Source: Rhizorhabdus wittichii RW1 (lineage in GTDB: Bacteria; Pseudomonadota; Alphaproteobacteria; Sphingomonadales; Sphingomonadaceae). From it: a stretch of 64,000 nucleotides of DNA. This document shows, one piece after another, positions 1-7,842 of the stretch. Location of the stretch: contig CP000699.1 in assembly GCA_000016765.1 (NCBI GenBank), forward strand, positions 3,187,001 through 3,251,000, given 5' to 3'. The notes under the pieces are model-generated. The model did not search any database. It was not told where the DNA came from and saw only the letters and a list, made by a program, of their open reading frames with translations. The position numbers and the translations under genes were made by a program. Each line of letters begins with the position of its first letter. Within the stretch, counting starts at the first letter, position 1.

Positions 1-338
1 TTGACGACGTCGTGATAGTCGGTGCCCTGCGCATAGACCGAGATGCGGCCGATGCCGGGCGCGTCGGCCAGCCGCATCGGGTCCTCGCGCGGGGCGTAGC
101 TCATGCCGAGCATGATCAGGCTGCGCGCCTCGGGCCACAACCCCTGCGGCCGCGCCCGCTCGCCCTTGCGCGCCTCCATCCACTCCATCGACCCATGCGC
201 GCCCGTCGCCAGCCACTGGTCGAGCCGGGCCGCGCTCTCGGGCGCGGCGTCGGCGCGCGCGAAGCCGCAGGTCGCGAAGCCGAGCTTCAGCGCCTCGTCG
301 CGGATCGCCTCGCGCAGGGAGATGGGGTCGTCGGTCAT
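1..338 (-). CDS. queG: Epoxyqueuosine reductase QueG, 5' part only
   Basis: This is the N-terminal 112 codons of a gene that runs off the left edge. QueG is the cobalamin- and Fe-S-dependent enzyme that reduces epoxyqueuosine to queuosine in the wobble base of tRNAs. The translation begins MTDDPISLREAIRDEALKLG, continues with GFATCGFARAD, and contains LIMLGMSYAP and GRISVYAQGTDYHDVVK-like segments typical of the QueG N-terminal domain. The ferredoxin-type cysteines lie outside the window. The ATG at 338-336 is the natural start. A queuosine-precursor transporter gene lies at 9207. The identification rests on motif recognition only. Confidence 0.85.
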   Translation of the reverse strand, partial: MTDDPISLREAIRDEALKLGFATCGFARADAAPESAARLDQWLATGAHGSMEWMEARKGERARPQGLWPEARSLIMLGMSYAPREDPMRLADAPGIGRISVYAQGTDYHDVV

Positions 339-369
339 TCCCGGCGAATCTAGAGGGGTTTCTCCCCAG

Positions 370-501
370 CGTCATGCTGAACTCGTTTCAGCATCCACCA
401 CGCCGCTCAGGCTGGTCGGGAGGCGGCGCGAGCCGTTGTTGCAGGAGCCGCAGAGGCAAGGCCAGCCTCCCGGTGGATGCTGAAACGAGTTCAGCATGAC
501 G
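370..501. repeat. Paired inverted repeat, 30-bp arms
   Basis: Two perfectly complementary 30-bp arms (370-399 and 472-501) enclose a 72-bp GC-rich spacer. The outer arms read CGTCATGCTGAACTCG at the left edge and its complement at the right edge. The element fills the gap between the divergent queG and msrB genes. It resembles the REP/BIME-like paired repeats seen elsewhere in this window in architecture but not in sequence. Confidence 0.85.
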
Positions 502-591
502 GCTCTCATCGGTCATGTTCGTCTTCGTAACCATCGCCAAGGTTGCCGCGTATCTTCTCCGTCACCACATGACAGCGGAAGGAGCAGGGTG

Positions 592-1077
592 ATGACGGTC
601 GATCGACGCACATTGCTGGGCGCGGGCATGGCGGCCGCGGTGACGGCGATCATCGCCGGCCGGGCCTTCTCGGCGCCGAAGCGGGCCTATGCCTTCACGC
701 TCAGCGACGCCGAATGGCGCAAGCGGCTGAGCCCGCTCGCCTATGCCGTGCTCCGCGAGGAGGCGACCGAGCGCGCCTTCACCAGCCCGCTGAACAAGGA
801 GCACCGCGCCGGCACCTTCCTGTGCGCGGGCTGCGCGCTGCCGCTGTTCAGCTCGGCGACCAAGTTCGACAGCGGCACCGGCTGGCCCAGCTTCTGGCGG
901 CCGCTGCCGCGCGCGGTCGACACCAGCACCGATTACAAGATCGGCGTGCCACGCAGCGCGGTGAGCTGCCATCGCTGCGGCGGCCATCTCGGCCATGTCT
1001 TCGACGACGGCCCGCCGCCGACCGGCCAGCGCTACTGCATGAACGGCGCGGCGCTGACGTTCGTGGCGAAGGGCTGA
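592..1077 (+). CDS. msrB: Peptide-methionine (R)-S-oxide reductase MsrB with export signal
   Basis: This 161-residue protein reduces methionine-R-sulfoxide in oxidised proteins. The N-terminus carries a twin-arginine-like stretch (DRRTLLGAG, residues 4-12), a hydrophobic segment and an AFSA cleavage-like site near 28, so it is probably exported to the periplasm. The MsrB domain has the two zinc CxxC pairs at 78/81 and 126/129, and the catalytic cysteine at 149 in RYCMN. The ATG at 592 is preceded by GGAAGGAGC. A GTG at 589 is also in frame but less well spaced. The gene stands alone. Tat export is inferred from the motif. Confidence 0.92.
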   Translation: MTVDRRTLLGAGMAAAVTAIIAGRAFSAPKRAYAFTLSDAEWRKRLSPLAYAVLREEATERAFTSPLNKEHRAGTFLCAGCALPLFSSATKFDSGTGWPSFWRPLPRAVDTSTDYKIGVPRSAVSCHRCGGHLGHVFDDGPPPTGQRYCMNGAALTFVAKG

Positions 1078-1095
1078 GGCTCTCTCGCCTCGTCT

Positions 1096-1188
1096 CGTCA
1101 TTCCAGCGAAAGCTGGAATCTCCCTTCTTTATGTCCTCATCGCCGCAGCGGAAAAGGCAGGGAGATCCCGGCTTTCGCCGGGATGACG
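1096..1188. repeat. Paired REP-like inverted repeat (CGTCATTCC / GGATGACG family)
   Basis: A hairpin unit CGTCATTCCAGCGAAAGCTG at the left is answered by a unit ending GCTTTCGCCGGGATGACG at the right, separated by about 40 bp. The same paired architecture recurs at 46339-46435, 55768-55862 and 62233-62327, with a single unit at 33314-33341. It lies in the convergent gap between msrB and the cold-shock gene. Confidence 0.8.
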
Positions 1189-1212
1189 ATCCAAATATCG
1201 GATGACGGGGAG

Positions 1213-1251
1213 GCAAAGAAAAAGCCCGGCCTCCCCGTGGGGAGGCCGGGC
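1213..1251 (-). terminator. Rho-independent terminator of the cold-shock gene
   Basis: A perfect 13-bp GC stem (1224-1236 with 1239-1251, 2-nt loop) is followed on the minus strand by TTTTTCTTT (1215-1223). It lies 26 nt past the stop codon of the cold-shock gene. The stem could also stop transcription from msrB on the other side, where a shorter T-rich stretch follows. Confidence 0.88.
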
Positions 1252-1276
1252 CTTTCGTTTCGCCGAAGCGCCTCGC

Positions 1277-2143
1277 TCAGCCGAGCGGGGTGAGGTTCAC
1301 CGCCGCGTACTTGCCGCGACGATCGACCTCCAGCTCGAACTCGAGCCGGTCGCCTTCGTTGAGGTTGGTCATGCCGGCGCGTTCGACCGCCGAGATGTGC
1401 ACGAAGGCATCGGGCTGTCCGTCGTCGCGCTGGATGAAGCCGAAGCCCTTCATCGCGTTGAAGAACTTGACCGTGCCGCTCGCCTTCTCACCGGTGAGCT
1501 GACGGGCCGGGCCGCCGGCGCCGCCGGCAGCCGCCGGGCGCGGACCGCGATCCTCGACCGGGAGCGGCTCGCCCTCGATCTTGAGGTCGGTCGCCGAGAC
1601 GCGGCCGCCGCGATCGACGAGCGTGAACTCGAGCGGCTGGCCTTCGGCGAGGCCGGTGAGGCCCGCCTGCTCGACCGCCGAGATGTGCACGAACACGTCC
1701 TCGCCGCCATCGTCACGGACGATGAAGCCGAAGCCCTTCTGGCCGTTGAAGAATTTGACGACGCCCTTGCCTTCGCCGATCACCTGGGCAGGCATGCCGC
1801 CGCGACCGCCGCCGCCGCCGAAGCCACCACCACCGCCGCCGCCGCCACGGAAACCGCCGCCGCCGCCACCGCCGAAGCGATCGCCGCCGCCGCCATAACC
1901 GCCGCCGCCACCGCCGCCGAAGCGATCGCCGCCGCCGCCGTAACCGCCGCCGCCGCCGAAACGGTCACCGCCGAAACCGCCACCACTATAGCCGCCGTAA
2001 CTTTCGTCACCGAAGCCGTCGCGCTTGTCCCTGCCGCCGCCGCGCGGACCGCGCTTACCTCTATCGAAACCCATGCCTTGCAGTTCTTCCCGAATCTCGC
2101 CCCATGCATCGAAAGGACGGGGCACCGGGCGTGGGTCCATCAT
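1277..2143 (-). CDS. Double cold-shock-domain protein with glycine-rich N-terminus
   Basis: The protein has about 288 residues. Its C-terminal half holds two cold-shock domains, each with the RNP1-like KGFGFI motif (GVVKFFNGQKGFGFI, then GTVKFFNAMKGFGFI) and a DxFVHISAVE segment. These domains bind single-stranded RNA or DNA and usually act as RNA chaperones. The N-terminal part is a low-complexity run of GGGGYGGGGDRFGG-type repeats, resembling RGG/FG-type disordered regions. The start is uncertain. ATG 2143 or 2140 lies next to GGAAGG, while ATG 2074 (MGFDRGKRG) gives a 265-residue form similar to many alphaproteobacterial relatives. The gene is monocistronic with its own terminator. Confidence 0.88.
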   Translation of the reverse strand: MMDPRPVPRPFDAWGEIREELQGMGFDRGKRGPRGGGRDKRDGFGDESYGGYSGGGFGGDRFGGGGGYGGGGDRFGGGGGGGYGGGGDRFGGGGGGGFRGGGGGGGGFGGGGGRGGMPAQVIGEGKGVVKFFNGQKGFGFIVRDDGGEDVFVHISAVEQAGLTGLAEGQPLEFTLVDRGGRVSATDLKIEGEPLPVEDRGPRPAAAGGAGGPARQLTGEKASGTVKFFNAMKGFGFIQRDDGQPDAFVHISAVERAGMTNLNEGDRLEFELEVDRRGKYAAVNLTPLG

Positions 2144-2411
2144 CCTTCCGGCGCGCAAAAATCAGACGCGCCAAACAAAAGACATAAAGCAAATATTTCC
2201 GGTGGGCGAGCGGTTTCATGGTCCTGTACGGGCCCTGAACGCGTCGATCGGGTGGAATCGACCGCCGGAATGAGCATGTAACCGTATTTTCTCACGGCTC
2301 CGAAGCGCCGCGCCACCTTGATTCGCGCCGGGACCGGTCCCACTCCTTTCCGAGTCGCGGCCGATCGATTCAACCCGGCGATGCGGCCGCCCCTCCCTCC
2401 CGAAGGACGTC

Positions 2412-3152
2412 ATGCCCGAGATCGCCGCCATCTTCGCCGACCCCGCCAACTGGGCCGCGCTCGCCGCGCTGGTCACGATGGAGGTGGTGCTGGGCATCGA
2501 CAACCTCATCTTCATCTCGATCCTGACCAACCGCCTGCCCGAGGCGCAGCGGCCCCGCGCGCGGATGATCGGCATCGGCCTGGCGCTCGGCCTGCGGCTG
2601 GTGCTGCTCAGCCTGATCGCCTTCATCGTCACGCTGACCCGCCCGATCGCGGAGCTGTTCGGCCAGCCGCTGTCGTGGCGCGACATCATCCTGATCGCGG
2701 GCGGGCTGTTCCTCGTCTGGAAGGCGACCAAGGAGATCCACCACAGCGTCGACCAGGACGACGAGGGCGAGATGTTCGACGCCAGGCGCGCCGGGCTCGG
2801 CTTCGGCGCGGCGATCGTCCAGATCATCCTGCTCGACCTGGTCTTCTCGATCGACTCGATCATCACCGCGGTCGGCATGACCGACCATGTCCCGATCATG
2901 TTCGTCGCGGTGATCGCGGCGGTCGCGGCGATGATGACCGCCGCCGGCCCGCTGTCGCGCTTCATCGAGCGCAACCCGACGATCGTGATGCTGGCGCTCG
3001 CCTTCCTGTTCATGATCGGCATGACGCTGATCGCCGAGGGCTTCGGCGTGCATGTGCCGAAGGGCTATATCTACGCCGCCATGGCCTTCTCCGCCGCGGT
3101 CGAGGCGCTCAACATGATCCAGCGCAACGCCCGGCGGCGGAAGGCCGGGTGA
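2412..3152 (+). CDS. TerC family integral membrane protein
   Basis: This 246-residue polytopic inner-membrane protein has the TerC fold. The hallmark acidic intramembrane motifs are visible: [15 protein letters not shown] near residues 23-37 and [17 protein letters not shown] near 140-156. TerC/Alx relatives are linked to manganese export and to metallation of exported or secreted proteins. The start is supported by GAAGGA eight nt upstream. It is transcribed toward rnd but separated by about 70 nt. The family is certain and the transported ion is not. Confidence 0.9.
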   Translation: MPEIAAIFADPANWAALAALVTMEVVLGIDNLIFISILTNRLPEAQRPRARMIGIGLALGLRLVLLSLIAFIVTLTRPIAELFGQPLSWRDIILIAGGLFLVWKATKEIHHSVDQDDEGEMFDARRAGLGFGAAIVQIILLDLVFSIDSIITAVGMTDHVPIMFVAVIAAVAAMMTAAGPLSRFIERNPTIVMLALAFLFMIGMTLIAEGFGVHVPKGYIYAAMAFSAAVEALNMIQRNARRRKAG

Positions 3153-3222
3153 GTCTCCGGGCGCCTTTCCCGGATCGGGCTTATGGATTGCCCTCGGCCC
3201 GGCCGGGCTTTATGGCGGCGCG

Positions 3223-3840
3223 ATGACAGTCCATCTCCATCAGGAAGACCTGCCCGCCGACGCGCTCGGCCCCGGCCCGGTCGCGGTCGACACCGAGACG
3301 ATGGGGCTGATCACCCCGCGCGACCGGCTCTGCCTCGTCCAGATCTCCGACGGGCGCGGCGACGAGCATCTCGTCCGCTTCGCCCCCGGCAGCGACTATG
3401 CCGCGCCGAACCTGCGCGCGGTGCTCGCCGATCCGGCCCGGCTCAAGCTCTACCATTTCGCCCGCTTCGACCTGGCGGCGATCAGGCATTATATCGGGGT
3501 GATGGCCGCGCCGGTCTATTGCACCAAGACGGCGTCGCGGCTGATCCGCACCTATACCGACCGCCACGGCCTCAAGGAGCTGGTGCGCGAGCTGCTCGGC
3601 CAGGAGGTGTCGAAGCAGCAGCAATCGTCCGACTGGGGGGCGCCCGACCTGTCCGAGGCGCAGAAGGACTATGCCGCGTCCGACGTCCGCTATCTCCACG
3701 CGATGCGGACGATCCTCGACGAGCGGCTGGCGCGCGAGGGACGGACCGCGCTGGCGCAGGCCTGCTTCGACTTCCTGCCCGCCCGCGCCGAGCTCGACCT
3801 CGCCGGCTGGCCGGAGATCGACATCTTCGCGCATGTTTGA
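3223..3840 (+). CDS. rnd: Ribonuclease D-type 3'-5' exonuclease
   Basis: This 205-residue protein is a bare DEDD-y exonuclease domain. Motif I is DTETMGL near residues 23-29, motif II is HFARFDLAAI near 80, and motif III has DYAASDVRYLHAM with the aspartate and tyrosine near 150-157. The HRDC domains of E. coli RNase D are missing, as is usual for the short alphaproteobacterial form found upstream of lptC. Its likely role is 3'-end trimming of tRNAs or other small RNAs. It heads the rnd-lptC-lptA-lptB-rpoN gene order. Confidence 0.9.
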   Translation: MTVHLHQEDLPADALGPGPVAVDTETMGLITPRDRLCLVQISDGRGDEHLVRFAPGSDYAAPNLRAVLADPARLKLYHFARFDLAAIRHYIGVMAAPVYCTKTASRLIRTYTDRHGLKELVRELLGQEVSKQQQSSDWGAPDLSEAQKDYAASDVRYLHAMRTILDERLAREGRTALAQACFDFLPARAELDLAGWPEIDIFAHV

Positions 3841-3853
3841 TGTCGTGCGACAT

Positions 3854-3871
3854 GGTCCGCTATAGCGGACC
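3854..3871. repeat. 18-bp perfect palindrome
   Basis: GGTCCGCTATAGCGGACC is a perfect 18-bp palindrome located 14 nt after the rnd stop codon and directly abutting the larger palindrome at 3872. It could form a small hairpin in the rnd-lptC transcript or be a protein-binding site. No function is established from sequence. Confidence 0.75.
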
Positions 3872-3951
3872 CGGCACCGGCCCGCGCGCCCTCCCGACCG
3901 CCCATAGGATACCATGTCTGGGCGGTCGGGAGGGCGCGCGGGCCGGTGCCG
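3872..3951. repeat. 33-bp perfect inverted repeat before lptC
   Basis: Arms 3872-3904 and 3919-3951 are exact reverse complements with a 14-nt loop, giving an 80-nt element that ends 22 nt before the lptC start codon. The left arm begins CGGCACCGGCCCGCGCG. No T-tract follows, so it is not a standard intrinsic terminator. In RNA it would form a very stable hairpin between rnd and lptC. It matches none of the other repeat families in the window. Confidence 0.9.
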
Positions 3952-3973
3952 ACTGCCGGAGGCCTTGAAGAGA

Positions 3974-4669
3974 ATGTCCGAACTCGCCGACCGCGCCCGC
4001 AGCCAGCGCCAGCTCTGGGCGGCCAGCGGCAGCAGCCACGACCGGGTGATCGCGATCCTGCGGATCGTGCTGCCGGTCGCGATCGGCGTGCTCGTCGTGC
4101 TGCTCGCGCTCGCGCCGCTGACGGTCGGGCGCGACATCAGCTTCGTCCTGTCGAAGGATCGGGTCGAGGTGGCGCGCGAACGGATGCGGGTGACCGCCGC
4201 CACCTATCGCGGCCAGGATTCGAAGGGCCAGCCCTTCCAGCTCACCGCCGGCTCGGCGGTGCAGGCCACCTCGCGCGATCCGGTGGTGCGGCTCCAGAAG
4301 CTCGCCGCCGAGATCCAGCTTCCCGAGGGGCCGGCGAAGATCGTCGCCGGGCACGGCCGCTACGACATGGACAGCGAGAAGGTCGCGGTCGACGGGCCGG
4401 TCCACCTGCGTTCGGCCGACGGCTACAACATCGAGACCCGCGACGTCGGCATCGACCTCAAGACGCGCCAGGTCGCGAGCCAGGGCCCGGTCGACGGCCG
4501 GATGAACATCGGCACCTTCTCCGGCGACCGCTTCACCGCCGATCTCAACAAGCGGATCGTCGTGCTCGAAGGCCGAGCCCGCTTGCATATCGATCAGCGA
4601 CAGGCCAAGGCAGCGCCCAAGCCCCAGGCCGGGGCGAGAGTCGGCGCGAAGGTCGGAGGGCAGCGGTGA
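3974..4669 (+). CDS. lptC: LPS export protein LptC
   Basis: This 231-residue protein has an N-terminal cytoplasmic stretch (MSELADRARSQRQLWAASG), one transmembrane helix (ILRIVLPVAIGVLVVLLALA, near residues 30-49) and a periplasmic beta-jellyroll domain. It passes lipopolysaccharide from the LptB2FG complex to LptA. The ATG at 3974 has GAAGAG upstream. A longer in-frame start at 3914 would lie inside the palindrome and is rejected. Its TGA overlaps the lptA ATG by one base (TGATG), which implies translational coupling. Confidence 0.88.
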   Translation: MSELADRARSQRQLWAASGSSHDRVIAILRIVLPVAIGVLVVLLALAPLTVGRDISFVLSKDRVEVARERMRVTAATYRGQDSKGQPFQLTAGSAVQATSRDPVVRLQKLAAEIQLPEGPAKIVAGHGRYDMDSEKVAVDGPVHLRSADGYNIETRDVGIDLKTRQVASQGPVDGRMNIGTFSGDRFTADLNKRIVVLEGRARLHIDQRQAKAAPKPQAGARVGAKVGGQR

Positions 4670-5190
4670 TGGGGCGTGCGGTGCTGGCGAAATCGCTGCT
4701 GATCGCGGTGCTGGCCGGGACGGCCGGGCTGGCCGGCGCGCAGACCGTCAACGCGCTCAAGCAGCATGATTCGAGCGCGCCGGTCGACTTCGCCGCCGAC
4801 CGGATCGAGCTGCAGGACCGCGTCGACCGCGCGGTGCTGACCGGCAATGTCGACGTCAAGCAGGGCGACATGCGGCTGCGCTCGGCCCGGCTGACGATCG
4901 CCTACACCTCCGCCGCCCAGACCGAGGTGACGCGGATGGATGCGTCGGGCGGGGTCGTGCTGACCACCTCGACCGAGAATGCCCGCTCGCAATATGCGAT
5001 CTACGACCTGCGCACCCGGCTGGTGACGATGATCGGCGACGTCGTCATCGTCCGCGCCGGCAAGGGCGAGACGCGCGGCAACCGCCTCGTCCTCAACCTC
5101 AACAGCGGCGCCGCGTCGCTCGAGGGCGGCGGGGCCGGCGGGCGAGTGACCGGCCGCTTCACGCCCCCGCCGCGCAAGACGGGTAGCTGA
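4669..5190 (+). CDS. lptA: LPS transport periplasmic protein LptA
   Basis: This 173-residue protein carries a signal peptide (LAKSLLIAVLAGTAGLAGAQ, cleavage after about residue 24). A LptA/OstA domain follows with PVDFAADRIELQDR, VLTGNVDVKQGDMRLRSARL and MIGDVVIVRAGKGETRGNRL. LptA oligomers bridge the periplasm for LPS. The start overlaps the lptC stop. A 155-nt gap then precedes lptB. Confidence 0.9.
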   Translation: MGRAVLAKSLLIAVLAGTAGLAGAQTVNALKQHDSSAPVDFAADRIELQDRVDRAVLTGNVDVKQGDMRLRSARLTIAYTSAAQTEVTRMDASGGVVLTTSTENARSQYAIYDLRTRLVTMIGDVVIVRAGKGETRGNRLVLNLNSGAASLEGGGAGGRVTGRFTPPPRKTGS

Positions 5191-5345
5191 GTCCGGGGCC
5201 TCCGTCCGGCCCGGCATCGGCGGATCGTCTCATTTCGGCAACTCGCCGCCCCCAAAAAGGCCATGCACGAAGCTTGCCAGTTTCCATGGGCGGCGGCTTT
5301 CGCTAACTAGCGCCGGATAATATCGACTGCGGGAAACGCCCAGCC

Positions 5346-6122
5346 ATGAACGACACCGCCACGCTCGAACGCCCCGCCGGTCCCGACGGCACCGGTGCCG
5401 TGCGCGGCCTGTCGGTCGTGTCGATCGCCAAGACCTACGACAAGCGGCAGGTGCTGACCGACATCTCGCTCGACGTCGCGCGCGGGGAGGTGGTCGGCCT
5501 GCTCGGCCCCAACGGCGCGGGCAAGACGACCTGCTTCTATTCGGTGATGGGGCTGGTCAAGCCCGACGCTGGCCGCATCCTGCTCGACGGCGACGACATC
5601 ACCACCCTGCCGATGTACCGCCGCGCGATCCTCGGCCTCGGCTATCTGCCGCAGGAGACCTCGATCTTCCGCGGCCTGACGGTCAGCCAGAACATCATGG
5701 CGGTGCTCGAGCTGGTCGAGCCCGACAAGGCGCAGCGCACCCAGCGGCTCGATTCGCTGCTCGGCGAATTCCACCTCGACCATCTCCGCGATTCGGCGGC
5801 GATGGCGCTGTCGGGCGGCGAGCGGCGGCGCTGCGAGATCGCCCGCGCGCTGGCCGCCGACCCGTCGATCATGCTGCTCGACGAGCCGTTCGCCGGGATC
5901 GACCCGATCTCGATCTCCGACATCCGCGAGCTGGTCCGCGACCTCAAGCGCCGCGACATCGGCGTGCTGATCACCGACCATAATGTCCGCGAGACGCTCG
6001 ACATCGTCGACCGCGCCTGCATCATCTACGACGGCAAGGTGCTGTTCCAGGGCAGCCCCGCCGCGCTGGTCGCCGACCCGAACGTCCGCCGTCTCTATCT
6101 GGGCGAGGGCTTCTCGCTCTGA
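5346..6122 (+). CDS. lptB: LPS export ABC transporter ATP-binding protein LptB
   Basis: This 258-residue ABC ATPase has Walker A GPNGAGKTT (near residue 58), the Q-loop LPQETS, the signature LSGGERRRCEIARAL, Walker B IMLLDEPFAGID and the switch histidine in ITDHNVRET. The LptB-specific YLPQETSIFRGLTVSQNIMA stretch and its position between lptA and rpoN fix the identity. It powers extraction of LPS from the inner membrane with LptF and LptG, which are not in this window. Confidence 0.94.
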   Translation: MNDTATLERPAGPDGTGAVRGLSVVSIAKTYDKRQVLTDISLDVARGEVVGLLGPNGAGKTTCFYSVMGLVKPDAGRILLDGDDITTLPMYRRAILGLGYLPQETSIFRGLTVSQNIMAVLELVEPDKAQRTQRLDSLLGEFHLDHLRDSAAMALSGGERRRCEIARALAADPSIMLLDEPFAGIDPISISDIRELVRDLKRRDIGVLITDHNVRETLDIVDRACIIYDGKVLFQGSPAALVADPNVRRLYLGEGFSL

Positions 6123-6159
6123 GCGCGATGCGGCGCTTCCCCATCCCGGCCGCGTAGCC

Positions 6160-7683
6160 ATGGCGCTCGGTCCCCGCCTCGACCTTCGGCAGAGCCAGTC
6201 GCTGGTGATGACGCCGCAGCTCCAGCAGGCGATCAAGCTGCTGGCGCTGTCCAACCTCGAGGTCGAGGCGTTCATCGCCGAGGAGATCGAGAAGAACCCG
6301 CTGCTCGAAAGCGGTGGCGGGGAGGCGGGCGATCGCGACGAGGCGCCGGGCGGCGACGAGGCCTTCGATGATGACGGCTTCCGCAGCGACGGCTTCGACG
6401 AGGAAGGCCCCACCGCCGACCGGCTGGTCGAGACCGGTGACGCGATCGCCGACGCCCCGCTCGACGTCGACTATGCGGCCGAGACCTTCCATCATGACAG
6501 CGCTGCCGACAGCCCGCGCGGCATGGACGGCAGCCTGGGGATGGAGGGCGTCGCCGGCGGCGGTTCCGAGGAAGGGCGCGGGCTCGACGACTATGCGGCG
6601 GCGACGCTCTCGCTCCACGACCATCTGACCGCGCAGGCGGGCGAGCTGCTCGACGGGTTCGAGCTGGCGATCGCCGCGCGGATCATCGACCTGATCGACG
6701 AGGCCGGCTATTTCGAGGGCCAGACCTTCGAGATCGCCCAGGCGCTCGACGTGCCGCTGTTCCATGTCGAACGCGTGCTCGGGGTGATCCAGGCGCTCGA
6801 CCCGACCGGGGTCGGCGCCCGCTCGCTCGCCGAATGCATCGCGCTCCAGGCGAAGGAGGCCGATCGCTACGACCCGGCGATGGCCAAGCTGATCGACAAT
6901 CTCGACCTGCTCGCGCGCGGCGCGATCCCGCAGCTCCGCCGGCTGTGCGGGGTCGACGAGGAGGACATGGCGGACATGATCCGCGAGCTGCGCGACTATG
7001 ATCCCAAGCCCGGCCTGCGCTTCGGCGGCGAGCCGCCCGCGCCGGTCACCCCCGACATCTTCGTCCGGCGCACCGCCGACGGCTGGGCGATCGAGCTCAA
7101 CGCGGCGACGCTGCCGCGGCTGATCGTCAACCGGGCCTATTATGCCGAGCTGTCGAGCGGGCCGCAGGACAAGGGCAGCAAGGCGTGGCTCGGCGAATGC
7201 CTCGCCTCGGCCAACTGGCTGGTCAAGGCGCTCGACCAGCGCGCGCGGACGATCGTCCGGGTCGCGCGCGAGATCGTCAAGCAGCAGGAGGCCTTCTTCC
7301 TCCACGGCGTCGAGCATCTCCGCCCGCTGACGCTGAAGGCGGTGGCCGACGCGATCGGCATGCACGAATCGACGATCAGCCGGGTCACCTCGAACAAATA
7401 TCTGATGGGCGAGCGCGGGCTGCACGAGCTCAAATATTTCTTCACCAGCGGGGTCGCGGCGGCCGACGGCGGCGACGCCGTCTCGGCCGAGGCCGTGAAG
7501 AGCCAGATCGCCAAGCTGATCGCCGCCGAGGGCGACGACATCTTGTCCGACGACAAGCTGGTCGAGCTGCTCAAGGACAAGGGCTTCGACCTCGCCCGCC
7601 GCACCGTCGCCAAATATCGCGAGGCGATCGGCCTGGGCTCGTCGGTTCAGCGCCGGCGGCAGCGGGCAATGAAGGCGGCGTAA
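6160..7683 (+). CDS. rpoN: RNA polymerase sigma-54 factor RpoN
   Basis: This is a 507-residue sigma-54 factor. Region I is at the N-terminus (MTPQLQQAIKLLALSN). An acidic linker spans roughly residues 50-140, a core-binding domain follows, and an HTH includes IGMHESTISRVTSNKYL. The RpoN box ARRTVAKYRE lies near the C-terminus. ATG 6160 directly starts MALGPRLDLRQSQSL, the family's usual beginning, although no clear ribosome-binding site precedes it. It follows lptB by 37 nt. Sigma-54 needs enhancer-binding activators. One, PspF, is encoded at 37239-38288 next to a good sigma-54 promoter. No hpf or ptsN gene follows here. Confidence 0.95.
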   Translation: MALGPRLDLRQSQSLVMTPQLQQAIKLLALSNLEVEAFIAEEIEKNPLLESGGGEAGDRDEAPGGDEAFDDDGFRSDGFDEEGPTADRLVETGDAIADAPLDVDYAAETFHHDSAADSPRGMDGSLGMEGVAGGGSEEGRGLDDYAAATLSLHDHLTAQAGELLDGFELAIAARIIDLIDEAGYFEGQTFEIAQALDVPLFHVERVLGVIQALDPTGVGARSLAECIALQAKEADRYDPAMAKLIDNLDLLARGAIPQLRRLCGVDEEDMADMIRELRDYDPKPGLRFGGEPPAPVTPDIFVRRTADGWAIELNAATLPRLIVNRAYYAELSSGPQDKGSKAWLGECLASANWLVKALDQRARTIVRVAREIVKQQEAFFLHGVEHLRPLTLKAVADAIGMHESTISRVTSNKYLMGERGLHELKYFFTSGVAAADGGDAVSAEAVKSQIAKLIAAEGDDILSDDKLVELLKDKGFDLARRTVAKYREAIGLGSSVQRRRQRAMKAA

Positions 7684-7689
7684 CCACAT

Positions 7690-7833
7690 CCCCCTCCCTT
7701 TCAAGGGAGGGGATAGGGGTGGGTAACGGAGACGAGGGGCTCGACGCCCCTCGTCGGAGTTCTACGGGATGATCGAGCAAGGCTCGCTACCGCTCGCACC
7801 CACCCCCAACCCCTCCCTTGAAAGGGAGGGGGG
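7690..7833. repeat. Long paired inverted repeat (CTCCCTTTCAAGGGAGG family)
   Basis: Each end is a self-complementary block (CCCTCCCTTTCAAGGGAGGG and CCCTCCCTTGAAAGGGAGGG), and both ends carry a GGGGTGGGT/ACCCACCCC extension. Between them lies a GGGGCTCGACGCCCCTC hairpin and the phrase GGCTCGCTACCGCTCGC. The same order of blocks recurs at 10945-11157 and 12704-12855, so this is a repeated element of 140-210 bp. It occupies the rpoN/nupC convergent gap. Confidence 0.8.
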
Positions 7834-7842
7834 ATCGGGAGC

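Noticed and set aside
1202-2281. Alanine/threonine-rich plus-strand frame opposite the cold-shock gene
   Set aside because: The repetitive Ala/Thr run is simply the complement of the glycine-rich codons. The opposite strand encodes two intact cold-shock domains and has a terminator.
3914-3973. Upstream ATG extension of lptC (MSGRSGGRAGRC...)
   Set aside because: These codons fall inside the right arm of the 33-bp palindrome and look unlike any LptC N-terminus. ATG 3974 has a better ribosome-binding site and gives the normal protein.
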